From Rhizobium tropici CIAT 899 (lineage in GTDB: Bacteria; Pseudomonadota; Alphaproteobacteria; Rhizobiales; Rhizobiaceae), in the NCBI RefSeq assembly GCF_000330885.1, contig NC_020062.1, positions 1,744,374-1,808,373 of the forward strand: a stretch of DNA of 64,000 bases, read 5' to 3'. A model generated the notes under the pieces. It was not told where the DNA came from and searched no databases. It was given only the letters and a program-made list of their open reading frames with translations. Position 1 is the first letter of the stretch; the number at the start of each line of letters is the position of its first letter. A program made the position numbers and the translations under genes. Below are positions 1 through 9,023 of the stretch, one piece after another.

Positions 1-138
1 GACGCAGATCGGGATCATGATCGAACCCCAGGCGGAATCGTCGCGCGACCACGGAAGGCGTAGATGCCCGTGCTGGATGCCGTCGCAATCGAAATCGACT
101 GTCGGCGTGATCGGCGATGGTCGTTTGGAAATGCTCAT
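1..138 (-). CDS. eutE: N-acetyl-diaminobutyrate deacetylase EutE/DoeB, N-terminal part (runs off window start)
   Basis: Only the first 46 codons are present. They read MSISKRPSPITPTVDFDCDG, then IQHGHLRLPWSRDDSAWGS and IMIPICV, which I recognise as the N-terminus of the DoeB/EutE deacetylase of ectoine catabolism. The enzyme is known to remove the acetyl group from N-alpha-acetyl-L-2,4-diaminobutyrate, the product of the preceding ectoine hydrolase, and belongs to the succinylglutamate desuccinylase/aspartoacylase zinc family; the zinc motif lies outside the window. The start is ambiguous. ATG at 138 has a GAG nine bases upstream. An in-frame ATG at 147 would add three residues but has no spaced ribosome site. 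It follows eutD after a short gap, so the two are surely one transcript. Confidence 0.85.
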   Translation of the reverse strand, partial: MSISKRPSPITPTVDFDCDGIQHGHLRLPWSRDDSAWGSIMIPICV

Positions 139-155
139 GCTGTTCATCTCAGATA

Positions 156-1334
156 TCACTTCACGACCAGTCGCCGGGGGACGTTGGAGAGGCACTCGAC
201 GCCGCTCTCGGTGATGACGATGCTTTCGGTGATTTCCATACCCATGTCCTCCAGCCAGAGACCGGTCATGAAATGAAAGGTCATGCCCGGTAGCAATTCG
301 GTGCGATCGCCGGGGCGCAGGCTCATGGTCCGCTCGCCCCAATCCGGCGGATAGGAAAGGCCGATCGGATAGCCCGTGCGGTTGTCCTTGACGATCCCGT
401 ATTTCTTCAAGACCGCGAAGAAGGCGTTGGCAATGTCTTCGCAGACGTTACCTGGCTTGGCGGCGGCCAGGCCGGCCTCCATGCCCTCGAGCGTCGCCTT
501 CTCCGCGTCGAGAAAGGCCTGCGTCGGCGTGCCGAGAAAGACGGTGCGCGACAGCGGGCAATGATAGCGGCGATAGCAGCCGGCGATCTCGAAGAAGGTA
601 CCCTCGCCGCTCTTCATCGGCTTGTCGTCCCAGGTCAGATGCGGGGCGGAGGCATCCGCACCCGATGGCAGCAGCGGAACGATTGCGGCATAGTCCCCGC
701 CGAAGCCGTCGACGCCGCGAATGCCGGCATCGTAGATTTCGGCGACAAGATCGGACTTGCGGATACCCGGCTCGACCTTTTCGACGATCCGCTGGTGCAT
801 GGCTTCGACGATGCGACCCGCCTTGCGCATATAATCAAGCTCGGTCGGGCTTTTGACGGCGCGCTGCCAGTTCACGAGCCCTCTCGCATCCTTGAAACGG
901 GCATTCGGCAGGTGTTTGACGAGTGAGGCATAGGCCGCGGCGGTGAACCAGTAATTGTCCATCTCGACGGCGATCGAGGCATTGGCCCAGCCGCGCTCCT
1001 CGATGATCTTCGAGAGCAGATCCATCGGATGGCGCTCGTTCGACTGCACATAGTGATCGGGATAGCCGATGATATTGTCGTCGGAGAGATAGGCCGTGCG
1101 CTTGGCGCCATTGGCATCCTGGCCGCGGCCGTACCAGATCGGCTCGCCGGAGCCTGGCACTAGGACGCATTGATGCACGTAAAAGGACCAGCCGTCATAA
1201 CCGGTAAGCCAGTGCATGTTGGACGGATCCGTCACGATGACGAGATCGACACCGGCTTTTTCCATGGCGCGGCGGGTCTTTTCGAGCCGCGCGGCATATT
1301 CGGCGCGGGTGAAATTGAGGGTCGGTTCGCTCAC
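156..1334 (-). CDS. eutD: Ectoine hydrolase (M24 peptidase fold)
   Basis: The 392-residue product opens the ectoine ring to N-acetyl-diaminobutyrate in the cytoplasm. It has the creatinase/aminopeptidase-P fold: an N-terminal domain with MHWLTGYDGWSFYVHQ and a C-terminal pita-bread domain with PSGADASAPHLTWDD and FEIAGCYRRYHCPLSRT. In metal-dependent M24 peptidases the last motif carries Asp ligands. Here they are replaced, as expected for ectoine hydrolases, which do not work as classical metallopeptidases. The start is GTG at 1334: an AGGAG lies about nine bases upstream, and GTGA overlaps the eutC stop. A longer in-frame reading would lie inside eutC. The gene is between eutC and eutE, which supports the assignment. 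Confidence 0.9.
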   Translation of the reverse strand: MSEPTLNFTRAEYAARLEKTRRAMEKAGVDLVIVTDPSNMHWLTGYDGWSFYVHQCVLVPGSGEPIWYGRGQDANGAKRTAYLSDDNIIGYPDHYVQSNERHPMDLLSKIIEERGWANASIAVEMDNYWFTAAAYASLVKHLPNARFKDARGLVNWQRAVKSPTELDYMRKAGRIVEAMHQRIVEKVEPGIRKSDLVAEIYDAGIRGVDGFGGDYAAIVPLLPSGADASAPHLTWDDKPMKSGEGTFFEIAGCYRRYHCPLSRTVFLGTPTQAFLDAEKATLEGMEAGLAAAKPGNVCEDIANAFFAVLKKYGIVKDNRTGYPIGLSYPPDWGERTMSLRPGDRTELLPGMTFHFMTGLWLEDMGMEITESIVITESGVECLSNVPRRLVVK

Positions 1335-2347
1335 GCTTGGTCTCCTGATGCTTTGGTCGTTTCGATCGCTTGGCCCACGCCCGCCGAGACGGCACGGCGA
1401 TGGGCAAGCGTGGCAATGGCGGTATCCTGGACGCCGGTCCCGGTGAGATCGCAAAGCGTGATCGCCGCGCGCGACCGGCGGCCGGCAATCTGACCCGAGA
1501 CGATGGCCCCGAGTTCGGGAAAATCGTCGGTCTCGCTCACAAGCCCTGTGGCGATCGCATGATGAAGCTCGCCCAGCCGCCGCGTCTGCTTCAGGCTGTC
1601 GGCGACGTAAGGCGCGGCCTTCGGAATAGTGGCCGGATCGATCTCGTTCTTGTGCTCGGCGTCGGAACCCATTGCGGTGATATGCTGGCCCGGCTGCAGC
1701 CAGCCGGCATCGAGGATCGGCCTGTCCGAAGGCGTCGTCGTCACGATGATATCGGCGCCCCGGCAGGCCTGTTCGGCATCGGCTTCAGCCGTTACCGGAA
1801 GGCCGAATTCGGCCGTCAATTCCGAAGCGAGCCTTTCGGCCTTTGCCAGATCCCGCGCCCAGATCCGGGCCGCCTCGATCGGCCGGACAAGCGTGAGCGC
1901 GCGCAATTGCAGGCGGGCTTGCATGCCAGCTCCCAAAATTGCAGCGATCCGGGCATCCGTCCGGGAAAGATGCCGCGCGGCGACGGCACCTGCCGCGGCG
2001 GTGCGCACATCCGTCAGATAGCCATTGTCGAGCAGGAGCGCCTCGACCAGACCGGTGCTGGCAGACAGGAGCACCATCAATCCGTTTGTGCTGGGCAGTC
2101 CAAGCGAGGGATTGTTGAAAAAGCCGGGGCTCACCTTGATCGCGAAACTGTCGAGATCGGGAACATAGGCCGTCTTCACGTCGACCTCGCCACGATGGGC
2201 GGGAATATCGAGCCGCATGATCGGCGGCATTTCCACGGCCTTTGTCGCCAGTGCCGCAAAAGCCTGCTCAACGCAATTGACGGCATCGCTATCGAGCTGA
2301 ACGATCATGCGAAGATCTGTTTCCGTCAGGATCAGCACACGGGTCAT
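1331..2347 (-). CDS. eutC: EutC, ornithine cyclodeaminase/mu-crystallin family
   Basis: This 338-residue protein has the Rossmann core of the ornithine cyclodeaminase/mu-crystallin family, seen in VRTAAAGAVAARHL and the dinucleotide loop GAGMQARLQLRAL near residue 140, followed by TTTPSDRPIL and the AMGSDAEHKNEID segment. In ectoine-utilising bacteria EutC sits beside EutB. The pair is proposed to take part in conversion of hydroxyectoine to ectoine, by an exact chemistry that is not well settled. The gene overlaps eutB upstream by ATGA and eutD downstream by GTGA, so translation is coupled. Taken alone the sequence could be any family member; the operon context makes EutC the best call. Confidence 0.85.
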   Translation of the reverse strand: MTRVLILTETDLRMIVQLDSDAVNCVEQAFAALATKAVEMPPIMRLDIPAHRGEVDVKTAYVPDLDSFAIKVSPGFFNNPSLGLPSTNGLMVLLSASTGLVEALLLDNGYLTDVRTAAAGAVAARHLSRTDARIAAILGAGMQARLQLRALTLVRPIEAARIWARDLAKAERLASELTAEFGLPVTAEADAEQACRGADIIVTTTPSDRPILDAGWLQPGQHITAMGSDAEHKNEIDPATIPKAAPYVADSLKQTRRLGELHHAIATGLVSETDDFPELGAIVSGQIAGRRSRAAITLCDLTGTGVQDTAIATLAHRRAVSAGVGQAIETTKASGDQA

Positions 2348-3339
2348 GGCGCCACTCCCCTATCGCCACCACTGACGATTGCCCGATGAGTCGCCGGATC
2401 GATATTGCCTCCGGACACGATAACAACCGTCGGACCATCGGGCTTGATCTTGCCGGCGAGCAGTGCCGCCATCCCGACAGCGCCGGCCCCTTCTACGGTC
2501 AATCCCTCAATCAAGGCCGCATGGCGAATGCCGGCGGCGATCTCCTCTTCACTGAGGAGGATCACATCATCGAGAAGCGAACGGCACATCGGAAAAGTCA
2601 GCCGATTGTCGAGCCCGATGCCGCCGCCCAGCGAATCCGCCAGGGTCTCGACCTCCTGCACATCGATCGGCCGTCCCGCCGCAAGGCTCGCCGCCATAGC
2701 AGCCCCCTGTTCCATCGACACGCCGACGACCTTGGCGCTCGCCAGGCGACCCTTGATCGCGGCTGCGACACCCGAGGCCAGCCCGCCTCCCGACAATGGT
2801 ATGAGAACAAGCCTCGTCTCAGGCAGATCGTCGGCGACCTCGAGTCCCACCGTACCTTGGCCAGCAATGACGGCGGCATCGTCGAAGGGCGGCACGAAAC
2901 ACATTCCCTCTTCGCGGTTCAGACGCTCGACCTCTTGCATGGCATCATCCTGTGAATACCCGACAATGCGCACATCCGCTCCAAGGCTTCGGATAGCCTC
3001 GACTTTATTGGCAGGAACAAGTGCGGAAAGGCATACGGTCGCGCGCGCACCCATAGATTTAGCGGCATGGGCTACGGCCCGCCCGTGATTGCCGGTGGAT
3101 GCCGTCACCAGACCGCGGGCACGAGCCTCCTCGGTCAGGCCAAGAAGCGCGTTGGTCGCACCGCGTAGCTTGAAACTGCCCGTTTGCTGATGATTTTCGA
3201 GCTTCAGATGGACCGGAACGTTCAGTCGTTGAGAGAGAGCTTGCGAGAGCCTCAACGGCGTGCGCAACACATATGGCGCAATGCGCCGCCGCGCCGCCTC
3301 TACGTCCGGCACGGCCACCATCATCACCATGACGCGCAC
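2344..3339 (-). CDS. eutB: EutB, PLP-dependent threonine dehydratase-like protein
   Basis: This 331-residue fold-type II PLP enzyme resembles threonine dehydratase. The Schiff-base lysine is in GSFKLRGATNALLG, ASTGNHGRAVAHAAK follows, and the phosphate-cradle loop is PLSGGGLASG. In eut operons this protein works with EutC on hydroxyectoine. The start is uncertain. GTG at 3339 opens the frame, but the upstream residues MRVMVMMVAV are unusual, and ATG at 3330 is equally possible; no clear ribosome site distinguishes them. It is the first gene of the visible eut operon. The eutA gene and the ehu transporter genes often found directly upstream are absent; the preceding gene is a flavin reductase 343 bases away. 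Confidence 0.85.
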   Translation of the reverse strand: MRVMVMMVAVPDVEAARRRIAPYVLRTPLRLSQALSQRLNVPVHLKLENHQQTGSFKLRGATNALLGLTEEARARGLVTASTGNHGRAVAHAAKSMGARATVCLSALVPANKVEAIRSLGADVRIVGYSQDDAMQEVERLNREEGMCFVPPFDDAAVIAGQGTVGLEVADDLPETRLVLIPLSGGGLASGVAAAIKGRLASAKVVGVSMEQGAAMAASLAAGRPIDVQEVETLADSLGGGIGLDNRLTFPMCRSLLDDVILLSEEEIAAGIRHAALIEGLTVEGAGAVGMAALLAGKIKPDGPTVVIVSGGNIDPATHRAIVSGGDRGVAP

Positions 3340-3682
3340 CAGTGCCTTGCCGATGCCCCAGCCGGCGCCATCATGATTTCCATCCCCTTCTTGCGCTTGA
3401 TGTTCATGACATCAGCGTGAAAGAGACAATTGATCATGTCAATCTGTATATTGTTTCATTACAATTATAGATATCCCTACCGCTATCAAGCACGCGCCGA
3501 ACCCGGAAACTGTCAGGAAGGCGCTTGATTATGGAATGTCGGCTCCTGGCTCGCGAATTTCATTCGTGAGAGAGACCTCGCAACATCAGGCTTCCTCTTC
3601 AGTCCTTATCGCCTGGCCACTGACACCAGAGAGCCCGAAGCCGCGAAGATATTAGGATCTCCGTCCGGTTCGAGCGGCAGGA
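3340..3682. other. Gap upstream of eutB
   Basis: This stretch has no convincing gene. It is markedly more AT-rich than its surroundings between 3430 and 3480 and should hold the eut promoter reading leftwards. It contains one inverted repeat, described separately. Short open frames on either strand show no recognisable protein. Confidence 0.5.
3447..3469. promoter_or_regulatory. Candidate operator upstream of eutBCDE
   Basis: An inverted repeat with arms ATTGT (3450-3454) and ACAAT (3461-3465) around a six-base centre is extended outward by TATA-like bases on both sides. It lies about 110 bases upstream of eutB in an AT-rich segment where a leftward promoter is expected. The eut genes of other proteobacteria are controlled by a GntR/MocR-type repressor (EnuR). 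Whether this site belongs to such a regulator is inference. Confidence 0.35.
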
Positions 3683-4324
3683 TCACAACTTCGGCGTCAA
3701 CATCTCGAACCGGTCCCGGATCGTGCAGCAGGTATCGCCACCGAGCCGGGCGATCGCGTCGATGCCGGCCGGATCCACATGAAGGTTATCATCGACAACG
3801 CCATCCTGATAATGCGCAAACAGGATTTCGCCCATGATGATCTGACGCGACTTTCCGAGTTCAAGCGTGATGTGGCGGCGGCATTCGAAAGCCGCCGGGG
3901 CTTCCTTGATGTAGGGAGCGGCGATCTTCGTTCCCGGCATGGCCGTCAGCCCCGCTTCCTTCAGTTCGTCGACCCCGCGCGGATATTTCGCAGCACATTG
4001 ATGCATCGCCTCGGCGATGGCGAAGGACACGATATTGACCGTGAAGACTTCGGTCATGCGGATATTGTGGCTGGTGTCCTTAAACGACATGTCGGGATTG
4101 GTCTCGACGCCAAGAGCAAGAATTGGCGGATCGGCAGACAGGCAGTTGAAGAAGCTGAACGGTGCGGCATTGATGCGGTCATCCTCATCGACCGTCGTGA
4201 CAAGGGCGACCGGCCGCGGGATGATCGTCCCGATCATCAGCTTGTAGCGCTCGCGCGCCGTCAGCGCGGTGAAATCGAAGCCGGTTCGTTCGTTTCCGAT
4301 GGCTTCATCAACTGTCATCGTCAT
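3683..4324 (-). CDS. Flavin reductase-like FMN-binding split-barrel protein
   Basis: A 213-residue protein of the flavin reductase-like family (DIM6/NTAB type). Supporting segments are IIPRPVALVTTVDEDDRINAA, APFSFFNCLSADPPILAL and TSHNIRMTEVFTVNIV, which form the FMN-binding split barrel. Relatives reduce FMN with NAD(P)H, often to feed a partner monooxygenase, or simply bind flavin. No monooxygenase is encoded nearby, so the partner is unknown. The start ATG at 4324 is preceded by AAAGGAA at good spacing. The gene is last in the long minus-strand ABC importer/amidohydrolase operon, only 19 bases after the stop of the second ATPase, so a role in degrading the imported compound is likely. Confidence 0.75.
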   Translation of the reverse strand: MTMTVDEAIGNERTGFDFTALTARERYKLMIGTIIPRPVALVTTVDEDDRINAAPFSFFNCLSADPPILALGVETNPDMSFKDTSHNIRMTEVFTVNIVSFAIAEAMHQCAAKYPRGVDELKEAGLTAMPGTKIAAPYIKEAPAAFECRRHITLELGKSRQIIMGEILFAHYQDGVVDDNLHVDPAGIDAIARLGGDTCCTIRDRFEMLTPKL

Positions 4325-4343
4325 TGGAAAATTCCTTTAATAC

Positions 4344-5312
4344 TCAGTCCCTTGACGCCAGATGACAGGCAATCGTGCCCCCGCCCTGACGCGGGCGTAC
4401 ATCAGGGGCAATCGATTGACATATCTCGGTCGCTATCGGACAGCGGGGATGAAAGGCACATCCTGTCGGGGGCTCAAGGGGGCTTGGTGGCTCACCGCCC
4501 ATCATCTGACGGTTGCGGTTGGGCGACACCACGTCCGGGATCGTCTGGAGCAGCAATTGCGTATAGGGATGTTGCGGATTGGCAAAGAGCGCCTCCGTGT
4601 CCGCCGCCTCGACGATGCGGCCGAGATACATGACGGCGATCCGGTCAGCCATGTGACGGACGACGGCAAGGTTGTGGCTTATGAAGAGATAGGTGAGACC
4701 GAGCTCGTCCTGCAGTTTGCGCATGAGATTGAGGATCTGCGCCTGAACAGAGACGTCGAGCGCCGATGTCGGTTCGTCGCAAACGAGAAATTCCGGCTCG
4801 CTTGCCAACGCTCGGGCGATCGATATGCGCTGCCGCTGGCCGCCGGAAAACTCGTGCGGAAAGCGCTTGGCATCATCCGGCGAAAGACCGACGGTGTGCA
4901 GCAGTTCCGCAACACGCCCATCGATGGCGTCACTTCCTTCACGCAGGCCAAATTCGCGGATCGGCTCGGCAATGATGTCGCCGACACGCCAGCGTGGATT
5001 GAGGCTGGCATGCGGATCCTGAAAGATCATCTGCGCCTCCATCGGGCGGCCATCTGATGACGGTCCGAACACGATGGCGCCTTCGCTGGGGCGATAGAGC
5101 CCGGTCACAAGTCGCGCCACAGTGGACTTGCCGCAGCCGGATTCGCCTACAAGCGCCAGGCATTTGCCCCTCTCGACGACGAAAGTGACATCCTGCACAG
5201 CGCGTAGATAGCGCTTTGGCTTGCGATCGATCATCCGGTTGAGCCATGGAGCCGAAACGTCGAAGACACGGCTCAGCTGATCGACTTCCAGTGCATTTCT
5301 AGCGCTTCTCAC
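4344..5312 (-). CDS. Peptide-type ABC transporter ATPase (DppF/OppF-like)
   Basis: A 322-residue ABC ATPase of the oligopeptide/dipeptide/nickel branch. Walker A is GESGCGKST near residue 56, the signature is FSGGQRQRISIARAL, Walker B is LVCDEPTSALDVS, and the C-terminal oligopeptide-type extension has GCAFHPRCP. It energises import together with the DppD-like ATPase encoded just upstream. It starts at GTG 5312, which overlaps the stop of that gene (GTGA). The N-terminal stretch before the ABC domain (VFDVSAPWLNRMIDRKPKRY) is typical of DppF-type partners. The substrate cannot be read from the sequence. Confidence 0.9.
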   Translation of the reverse strand: MRSARNALEVDQLSRVFDVSAPWLNRMIDRKPKRYLRAVQDVTFVVERGKCLALVGESGCGKSTVARLVTGLYRPSEGAIVFGPSSDGRPMEAQMIFQDPHASLNPRWRVGDIIAEPIREFGLREGSDAIDGRVAELLHTVGLSPDDAKRFPHEFSGGQRQRISIARALASEPEFLVCDEPTSALDVSVQAQILNLMRKLQDELGLTYLFISHNLAVVRHMADRIAVMYLGRIVEAADTEALFANPQHPYTQLLLQTIPDVVSPNRNRQMMGGEPPSPLEPPTGCAFHPRCPIATEICQSIAPDVRPRQGGGTIACHLASRD

Positions 5313-6322
5313 TGCACACCTCCATCGTGGACCAGACAGGCAACACTGCCCTCGTCCGCGGCATACCCTTTGGCCACCATCGCCGGGCGCACCTGCCGGC
5401 AGCGCGGCCCGGCATCGGGACAGCGGGGATTGAAGGCACAGCCTGACGGGATCGCATTGAGACGCGGCATGGCGCCATCGATCTGGGCAAGCCTTTCCAC
5501 CCGTGCACCAAGCGCCGGGATGGAGCCCATCAGGCCGCGCGTGTAGGGATGTTTCGGCCGGCTCAGCACCTCATCCACCGGCCCGATCTCAATGACGCGA
5601 CCGGCATACATGACCGCGACACGATCGGCCGTTTCGGCGATCACCCCCATATCGTGGGTGACGAGCATGACGCCGGTACCGTGCTCGCGGCAAAGTTTTC
5701 GCAATAGTGCAGTGATCTGCGCCTGGATCGATACATCGAGCGCCGTGGTCGGTTCATCGGCGATGATCAGTTGCGGGTTGCCCGCCAGCGCCAGCGCGAT
5801 GACAACCCGCTGGCGCATGCCGCCGGAAAACTGGTGTGGGTAATGATCGATCCGCTCGTCGGCGCCGGGAATGCCGACCTGTTTCAGAAGGTCGATCGCA
5901 TAAGCTCTCGCCTCCGCGCGGCTGCGATCCGAATGCAGGCGGATCGTCTCGATCAATTGCTGGCCGATGGAGAAGAGTGGGTTGAGCGAGGTCAAAGGGT
6001 CCTGAAAGATGGCACCGACCATACGGCCACGGATCCGCGCCATTTCGGCTTCGCCAAGATTGTCGGTGCGCTTGCCGCCGATGCGGATCTCACCGGTTGA
6101 AATCCGGCCCGGCGGTTCGAGAAGTCCCAGAACGGACATGCCGGTCATCGACTTGCCGGCACCGCTTTCGCCGACGACACCGAGAATTTCGCCGCGCCGG
6201 ATGGTGAGGGACACGTCGGACAGCGCGGTCAGAACGCCCTTACGCTTCGGAAACTCCACCGAGAGGCCCCTGACGTCGAGCGCCGGTACACCCGATATGG
6301 AGGGATGGATTACGGCGGTCAT
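5309..6322 (-). CDS. Peptide-type ABC transporter ATPase (DppD/OppD-like)
   Basis: A 337-residue ABC ATPase with Walker [10 protein letters not shown], signature [15 protein letters not shown], Walker [15 protein letters not shown] and the C-terminal GCAFNPRCP extension of the oligopeptide family. The Walker A ends in KSM rather than the common KST/KSV, which is tolerated in this family. It overlaps its upstream amidohydrolase gene by ATGA and the downstream ATPase gene by GTGA. It is one of the two ATPases of the importer whose binding protein and permeases lie at 9024-12654. Confidence 0.9.
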   Translation of the reverse strand: MTAVIHPSISGVPALDVRGLSVEFPKRKGVLTALSDVSLTIRRGEILGVVGESGAGKSMTGMSVLGLLEPPGRISTGEIRIGGKRTDNLGEAEMARIRGRMVGAIFQDPLTSLNPLFSIGQQLIETIRLHSDRSRAEARAYAIDLLKQVGIPGADERIDHYPHQFSGGMRQRVVIALALAGNPQLIIADEPTTALDVSIQAQITALLRKLCREHGTGVMLVTHDMGVIAETADRVAVMYAGRVIEIGPVDEVLSRPKHPYTRGLMGSIPALGARVERLAQIDGAMPRLNAIPSGCAFNPRCPDAGPRCRQVRPAMVAKGYAADEGSVACLVHDGGVQ

Positions 6323-7824
6323 GACAGGACCTCGCTGACGACTGGGTACAAGGGATAGCTTGACGGGAAAATCTCGCTCACCGGCGGGTGGCCGAATGTG
6401 CGCTCGGGGTAGCGGGCGACAAGGCCGTCGAACTGCGCCTGAGCCCTGCCACGGTCGGCAACGAGATCGATACCGGCTACCGCCCCATCGCGCATCGACA
6501 GGCGCCCGTCGACGATCGTGGCGCGGGTGACGCGACCGGTCGCACCATAGACGAGCGTCTGGATGGGATCGATACGGGGCGCGATCATATGGTCCGCCAT
6601 GTCGAATATGGCGATATCCGCCTTGGAGCCGGGGAAGAGACGACCAAGATCCGGTCGTTTCAGCGCATCGGCGCCGGCGATGGTCGCCGCATCGTAGAAA
6701 TCGGCGGCTGAGCCAGCATCAGCGCGGCCTTCTGCGATCCGGTTGACGATCAGGCCGGTCGCCATGTTCAAGACCATATCCGGCGGCGCCGTGTCGGTTC
6801 CCATGCCTATGCGAATGCCCATGGCCTTGAGCCGCGAGAAGGACTTGAGCATCGACCCATGCCGGCCGGAAACCAGTGGGCAATGGGCGATGGTGACGTT
6901 GTTTGCGGCATAGCGGTCAAGATCCGCGTCGGTCGCGACCGTGGCATGCGGCGCAATCAGCCGCGAAGACAAGAGCCCGAGACCATCCAGCCATTCCGGC
7001 GCCGTCATACCATGCAATCGGCGGACGGTCTGCAATTCCATATCGCCCTGGGCCATGTGCAGGCGCACCGGCAGGTCCATGTCCTGTGCATGCGCGAACG
7101 TTTTGCGCAACAGTGCCTCTGTGCAGGTCTCGACACGATCAGGCGCGAGTAGGCCGGAAATCAGGCCGCCGGCCGTTCCGTGAACGCGGCGGGCGAAAGA
7201 TGCGGCTTCGACGAGCTCCGCAAGCCCCCGCTCTTCGTCGAAGATAGGTTGCATCACGCCCGCCTCATCGAGAATAACGCCGCCGCTGCGAAAGGCCGGC
7301 CCGAGCCACACGCGCAGGCCAAGATCTTCGGCCGCTTCGGCTCCCGCTTCAAACTCCGCGACCGTTTCGCCCCAGGCCCGATAGAAGAGCGAGGCGATCG
7401 GCAGCGCCGAGGTAATGCCATTCAGAAGCAGTTGCGCGAAGGCGTATCGCTTCTGGAAAGCCAACTCTTCGGGTGCGTACATTTCGTAGGCCCGCGCCGC
7501 ATAGTCTGTCGGCCAGACACGACCTTTCTGCCACCCAGGTTGGTTATCCATGCCGAGCACGGTCGTATCGAGATCGGACAAGGCGTCGAGATCGACAAAG
7601 CCCGGCCCGATCAGGGCCTCGCCCATGTCGTAACGGGCAGAAACTTCGCCTTCGAAGTTCTGCCCGACCCAGACGACGCGATCGCACTCTATGACGACCT
7701 CGCCGTTCTCGATCAGCCGCCGCCCTTGCGGCATGTCGGCGATGACGAAGCGCGCACGAAGTGCCCAGCGGCCGTCAGGCCGCTTGCCAAGGGGAAGATC
7801 AGACCAACGGGGTGCATATGTCAT
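6319..7824 (-). CDS. Amidohydrolase-superfamily protein lacking the N-terminal HxH motif
   Basis: A 501-residue member of the TrzA/AtzA-like branch of the amidohydrolase superfamily. Later active-site motifs can be followed: VRLHMAQGD (usually H-x-A-E), RLIAPHATVATDADLD, TIAHCPLVSGRHGS and RIGMGTDTAPPDM with the catalytic Asp. The first metal motif, normally PGxIDxHxH, reads IGPGFVDLDALSDLD, so both metal-binding histidines are replaced. The protein may use fewer metals or be catalytically altered. It overlaps the cytosine-deaminase-like gene upstream and the DppD-like ATPase downstream by ATGA, so it probably processes the imported compound. The substrate is unknown. Confidence 0.75.
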   Translation of the reverse strand: MTYAPRWSDLPLGKRPDGRWALRARFVIADMPQGRRLIENGEVVIECDRVVWVGQNFEGEVSARYDMGEALIGPGFVDLDALSDLDTTVLGMDNQPGWQKGRVWPTDYAARAYEMYAPEELAFQKRYAFAQLLLNGITSALPIASLFYRAWGETVAEFEAGAEAAEDLGLRVWLGPAFRSGGVILDEAGVMQPIFDEERGLAELVEAASFARRVHGTAGGLISGLLAPDRVETCTEALLRKTFAHAQDMDLPVRLHMAQGDMELQTVRRLHGMTAPEWLDGLGLLSSRLIAPHATVATDADLDRYAANNVTIAHCPLVSGRHGSMLKSFSRLKAMGIRIGMGTDTAPPDMVLNMATGLIVNRIAEGRADAGSAADFYDAATIAGADALKRPDLGRLFPGSKADIAIFDMADHMIAPRIDPIQTLVYGATGRVTRATIVDGRLSMRDGAVAGIDLVADRGRAQAQFDGLVARYPERTFGHPPVSEIFPSSYPLYPVVSEVLS

Positions 7825-9014
7825 GGCCGTTCCCGCAGGCTCTTGCCGTCTCGGGCAACGATATTTCCGGCAGTGACCACAAGCTTGCGGGGCGCATGGG
7901 TGACGATCGCTTCGCCGAGGGTTTCGCCCTCGACGAGAACGATGTCACCCCGCCCGCCAACCTCCAGAGCATGCCGGGTACGGTCCATCGCAACCGCACC
8001 GCCGGTCGTGCAGACATCAAGAGCAAGTGCCAGTTCGTCATCGCGTCGCAGGTTGTTCTTCATGCCAAGCAGCATGGCACGTTCCAGCATGTCGCCGTTA
8101 CCATACGGCCCCCAGGTGTCACGGAAGCCATCGACGCCGGCGCCGAAGCGTACGCCTGCGGCGCGCAGGCGCTTGAGGGACGGTACTTCGCGCGAAGGCG
8201 GCGCGGTCGTCAGGATCGGCACATCGAGCTCGGTGCAGGTATCGATCAGGCCCTGCGTCATGTTCCAGTCCGGCGCGCCGAGGCAAAACGCATGGCTGAC
8301 GGCGACCTTGCCCTGCATGCCGTGAGCGCGAATGCGCTCGAACGTCATATCCATCGAAAAGGCGCCGAGCTCACCGCCTTCGTGAAGGTGAATATCGATA
8401 CCTTTACCGTGCTTTTCCGCGATGGCGAAAATCGTGTCGAGATGCCCCTTCGGATCGCGATCCATGCCGCAGGGATCAAGCCCTCCGACGAGATCGGCGC
8501 CCATGGCCATGCTCCTGTCGATAAGTTCGGCGGTTCCCGGCCGGCGTATCAGGCCGGATTGCGGGAAGGCGACGATCTCGATCTCCACCACGCGGGTGAG
8601 CTGCCTGCGGGTTTCCATCACGCCCTCGAGCGCGATCAGGCCCTGATCGGTATCGATATCCACATGGGTGCGGATCAGCGTCGTGCCATAACCGACCGAT
8701 TGCAGCGACTGGCGCATCGACTGAACATGGGCATCGAGCCCGTAGTCGCGCTTGACCTTGCGCTCGTTATCGATCTTGTCGATCAGCCGCGGGCCGACCT
8801 CGTTCTTGTACCAGGGGTAGCCGAGCAGCGACTTGTCGAGGTGGGTATGGGCATCGACCAAACCGGGGATGGCAATGCGGCCGCCGGCATCTTCCACCGG
8901 CACGCCTTCCGCTGCCAGTGACGATCCAATGGCGGCGATCCGGCCGTTCTCGATACGGATATCGGCAAGCTCGCCGCCGATCGGCCTGGCGTTTTTGATC
9001 AGAAGATCGCTCAT
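7821..9014 (-). CDS. Cytosine deaminase-like amidohydrolase
   Basis: A 397-residue amidohydrolase close to the CodA/cytosine deaminase group. Metal and catalytic motifs are complete: VDAHTHLDKSLLGYPW near residue 55, GIDIHLHEGG (His and Glu), AVSHAFCLG and GVDGFRDTWGP with the conserved Asp. The family deaminates or hydrolyses cyclic amides and amidines such as cytosine, isoguanine and creatinine-like rings. The start ATG at 9014 has GAGGT at normal spacing. The gene is placed between the permease and the second amidohydrolase, so the ABC system probably imports a cyclic nitrogen compound. The precise substrate is not evident. Confidence 0.8.
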   Translation of the reverse strand: MSDLLIKNARPIGGELADIRIENGRIAAIGSSLAAEGVPVEDAGGRIAIPGLVDAHTHLDKSLLGYPWYKNEVGPRLIDKIDNERKVKRDYGLDAHVQSMRQSLQSVGYGTTLIRTHVDIDTDQGLIALEGVMETRRQLTRVVEIEIVAFPQSGLIRRPGTAELIDRSMAMGADLVGGLDPCGMDRDPKGHLDTIFAIAEKHGKGIDIHLHEGGELGAFSMDMTFERIRAHGMQGKVAVSHAFCLGAPDWNMTQGLIDTCTELDVPILTTAPPSREVPSLKRLRAAGVRFGAGVDGFRDTWGPYGNGDMLERAMLLGMKNNLRRDDELALALDVCTTGGAVAMDRTRHALEVGGRGDIVLVEGETLGEAIVTHAPRKLVVTAGNIVARDGKSLRERP

Positions 9015-9023
9015 GGAAATACC

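Noticed and set aside
3340..3420. Possible remnant of eutA before eutB
   Set aside because: Translations of the three leftward frames give short unfamiliar peptides; nothing resembles the EutA family.
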